Shown here piece after piece: positions 62,757-64,000 of a stretch of DNA of 64,000 bases. The position numbers and the translations under genes were made by a program. This stretch comes from Pirellulales bacterium (GTDB taxonomy: Bacteria; Planctomycetota; Planctomycetia; Pirellulales; JAEUIK01). The notes beneath the pieces were generated by a model. That model searched no databases and was not told the DNA's origin. It saw only the letters and a program-made list of their open reading frames with translations. Position 1 is the first letter of the stretch. Each line of letters opens with the position of its first letter. The stretch is from NCBI GenBank assembly GCA_019694435.1, contig JAIBBZ010000016.1:59834-123833 (forward strand), in the 5' to 3' direction.

Positions 62757-63992
62757 TTAGAACGAGCCTTCGCTGAGCGGCTTCGCGAAAATGTTCCAGT
62801 CCGAGGTGAATTGCACCGGACCGGTTTTCGACGGCACGACCATCTTCGTGCCGTGCACGCTCATGAGTTGAGCGTAGACCGCCGGATCAATCGTGTCGGC
62901 CAGGAACCGGCCGTTGCCCCCGGCAAAGAACACGTTCACACCGTTGGCATGGTAGCTCGACGGACGGCTAAAACGATACCTCTCCGCCGCGTCGGACACG
63001 GTACCACTTTGCCCCGCCTTTTCATTGATCCAGTAGATCTTCTGTACCGTGCGCGCGGGGCTCACAAGCGAACCGTACAACGTTGCCCCTGCATCTCCCG
63101 CCTTCAGCGCCGTGTAGGGCGTAGAGCTCGTGCCGCCGGCGGGGCACGAGACGAAGCCTACATCCTGCTCGAGGATGTCGGTCCACTCGCCGCCGTCGAC
63201 ATTCTCGCTCAGGATCATCGTGTTCGTCGTCCCATCACCGCTCAAGATCGTGCTCGAGCTTACTTTCACGATCTTGAACGAGTTTGCGTTCAGTGGCGAA
63301 TTGTCGGTGCCTGAGCCATCCGAATAGAACGAGTAATCCAATCCGGTAAAAGGAAATTGGTTGTGGAAGACACCGTTCGCTGGATAGTCGGGACTGACAC
63401 CGGCGTTTATGTCCGTCCCAACGATTCCGGGAGTGCAATACGGAATGCTAGGTTGCGGGACGGCGATGTCTTCGAAACCGCAGTTGACCACATAGCTCGA
63501 TCCCGCGTCGCCTTCATCCGTCGCGTTGATGTCGCTAGGACATTGCACAACCTTCAACGTCACATTGCGCGGTGGCGCGCCTCGCAGGCCGCCAAGCACC
63601 GCGTCGGTGCCACGCTGACCATACTGTTCTGCCAGGTCATTGCGATCCAAGTAAGTCAGCAACGGAAAGACCCAGCCGGTCGGCGATGCGATCGGATCGG
63701 AGAGCGCCGAACCCGTCTGTGCCCAAGTGCTCGGGTCGACTTGATTCGTGCGCTGGGCTTGCGTGTTGATGTAACCAGGGTAGTTGCCCTGCCGCGCGTC
63801 GTAGCTGATCAGCGCCTTCCCTAAGTTCGTCATGTTGCTCAAGCAGTTGGCGCTGCGGGCCGTTTCGCGGGCGGCGTTGACGGCCGGCAGCAGCAGGGCC
63901 ACGAGCATGCCGATGATGCTGATCACCACCAGCAGCTCGACGAGCGTGAACCCGCGGCTCGATCGTTTCGAGTACCTGTTCCGACTTTGCAT
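62757..63992 (-). CDS. DUF1559 protein with prepilin-type N-terminus
   Basis: 411 residues. The N-terminus [34 protein letters not shown] is a type IV prepilin signal (cleavage after G|F), followed by the DUF1559 fold ([59 protein letters not shown]). It is a separate, more divergent copy than the one at 20575 and ends with the usual C-terminal Gly-Gly-Asn hairpin region. Its promoter is beyond the right edge. GC content is lower (near 57%) than in its neighbours, as often seen for this family. Confidence 0.92.
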   Translation of the reverse strand: MQSRNRYSKRSSRGFTLVELLVVISIIGMLVALLLPAVNAARETARSANCLSNMTNLGKALISYDARQGNYPGYINTQAQRTNQVDPSTWAQTGSALSDPIASPTGWVFPLLTYLDRNDLAEQYGQRGTDAVLGGLRGAPPRNVTLKVVQCPSDINATDEGDAGSSYVVNCGFEDIAVPQPSIPYCTPGIVGTDINAGVSPDYPANGVFHNQFPFTGLDYSFYSDGSGTDNSPLNANSFKIVKVSSSTILSGDGTTNTMILSENVDGGEWTDILEQDVGFVSCPAGGTSSTPYTALKAGDAGATLYGSLVSPARTVQKIYWINEKAGQSGTVSDAAERYRFSRPSSYHANGVNVFFAGGNGRFLADTIDPAVYAQLMSVHGTKMVVPSKTGPVQFTSDWNIFAKPLSEGSF

Positions 63993-64000
63993 GTGTTCAA

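Overview
The window is high-GC bacterial chromosome (roughly 64-66% by eye) from a member of the Planctomycetota, most likely of the Pirellulales type. The evidence is two DUF1559 proteins with prepilin-type N-termini, three PEP-CTERM proteins, several TMTC-like TPR membrane proteins, the McsA/McsB arginine-kinase pair, and a TTGnnn-N16/17-TAnnnT promoter style with long leaders. It carries about 50 protein genes, one tRNA, one transposase remnant, no rRNA and no CRISPR array.

Layout. 1-7.4 kb: three related multi-pass membrane proteins with a TMTC-like core (two with visible C-terminal TPRs, one cut by the left edge) bracket a tandem pair of PEP-CTERM surface proteins, each with its own promoter and a strong terminator. 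7.5-18.2 kb: housekeeping genes (argG, an RluB-type pseudouridine synthase coupled to pyrK, rpsT, a siroheme/uroporphyrin fusion) mixed with HEAT and TPR proteins and a TatD-like hydrolase. 18.3-23.4 kb: hemP faces a four-gene operon (PEP-CTERM, DUF1559, transthyretin-like lipoprotein, DUF4198-DUF3386) across a control region with two promoters, a Fur-like palindrome filling the hemP promoter, a second perfect palindrome at the opposite start site, and a long hairpin-rich leader. This is the best candidate for an undescribed system: a probable iron-responsive envelope module.

23.5-30.7 kb: a glycosyltransferase-39-type protein, a class V aminotransferase, coaD, mcsA-mcsB and trpE. 30.7-33.9 kb: a solitary 1048-residue protein joining an HD phosphohydrolase domain to a GHKL/HSP90-type ATPase, possibly an accessory or defence gene. 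34-43 kb: a Cys-rich lipoprotein, a menC-like enolase, a small monooxygenase, xdhC-mocA, and a three-gene ABC exporter. 43-49.7 kb: a diguanylate cyclase, pyrB-pyrC, a NYN-domain protein and a beta-propeller phosphoesterase.

50-52.5 kb looks accessory: two paralogous ankyrin lipoproteins, the 5' end of an IS3-type orfA, and tRNA-Asp(GTC) whose 3' end faces them. 52.7-64 kb: a 41-residue membrane protein, a second diguanylate cyclase, a tandem-domain LPS-type kinase, and a four-gene operon (xylose-isomerase fold, HAD phosphatase, deoxyhypusine-synthase-like protein, PfkB/RfaE-like kinase). These are followed by a TerC protein, a nucleotide-sugar epimerase and a DUF1559 protein. The genes at 53.9-62.6 kb together suggest envelope sugar metabolism.
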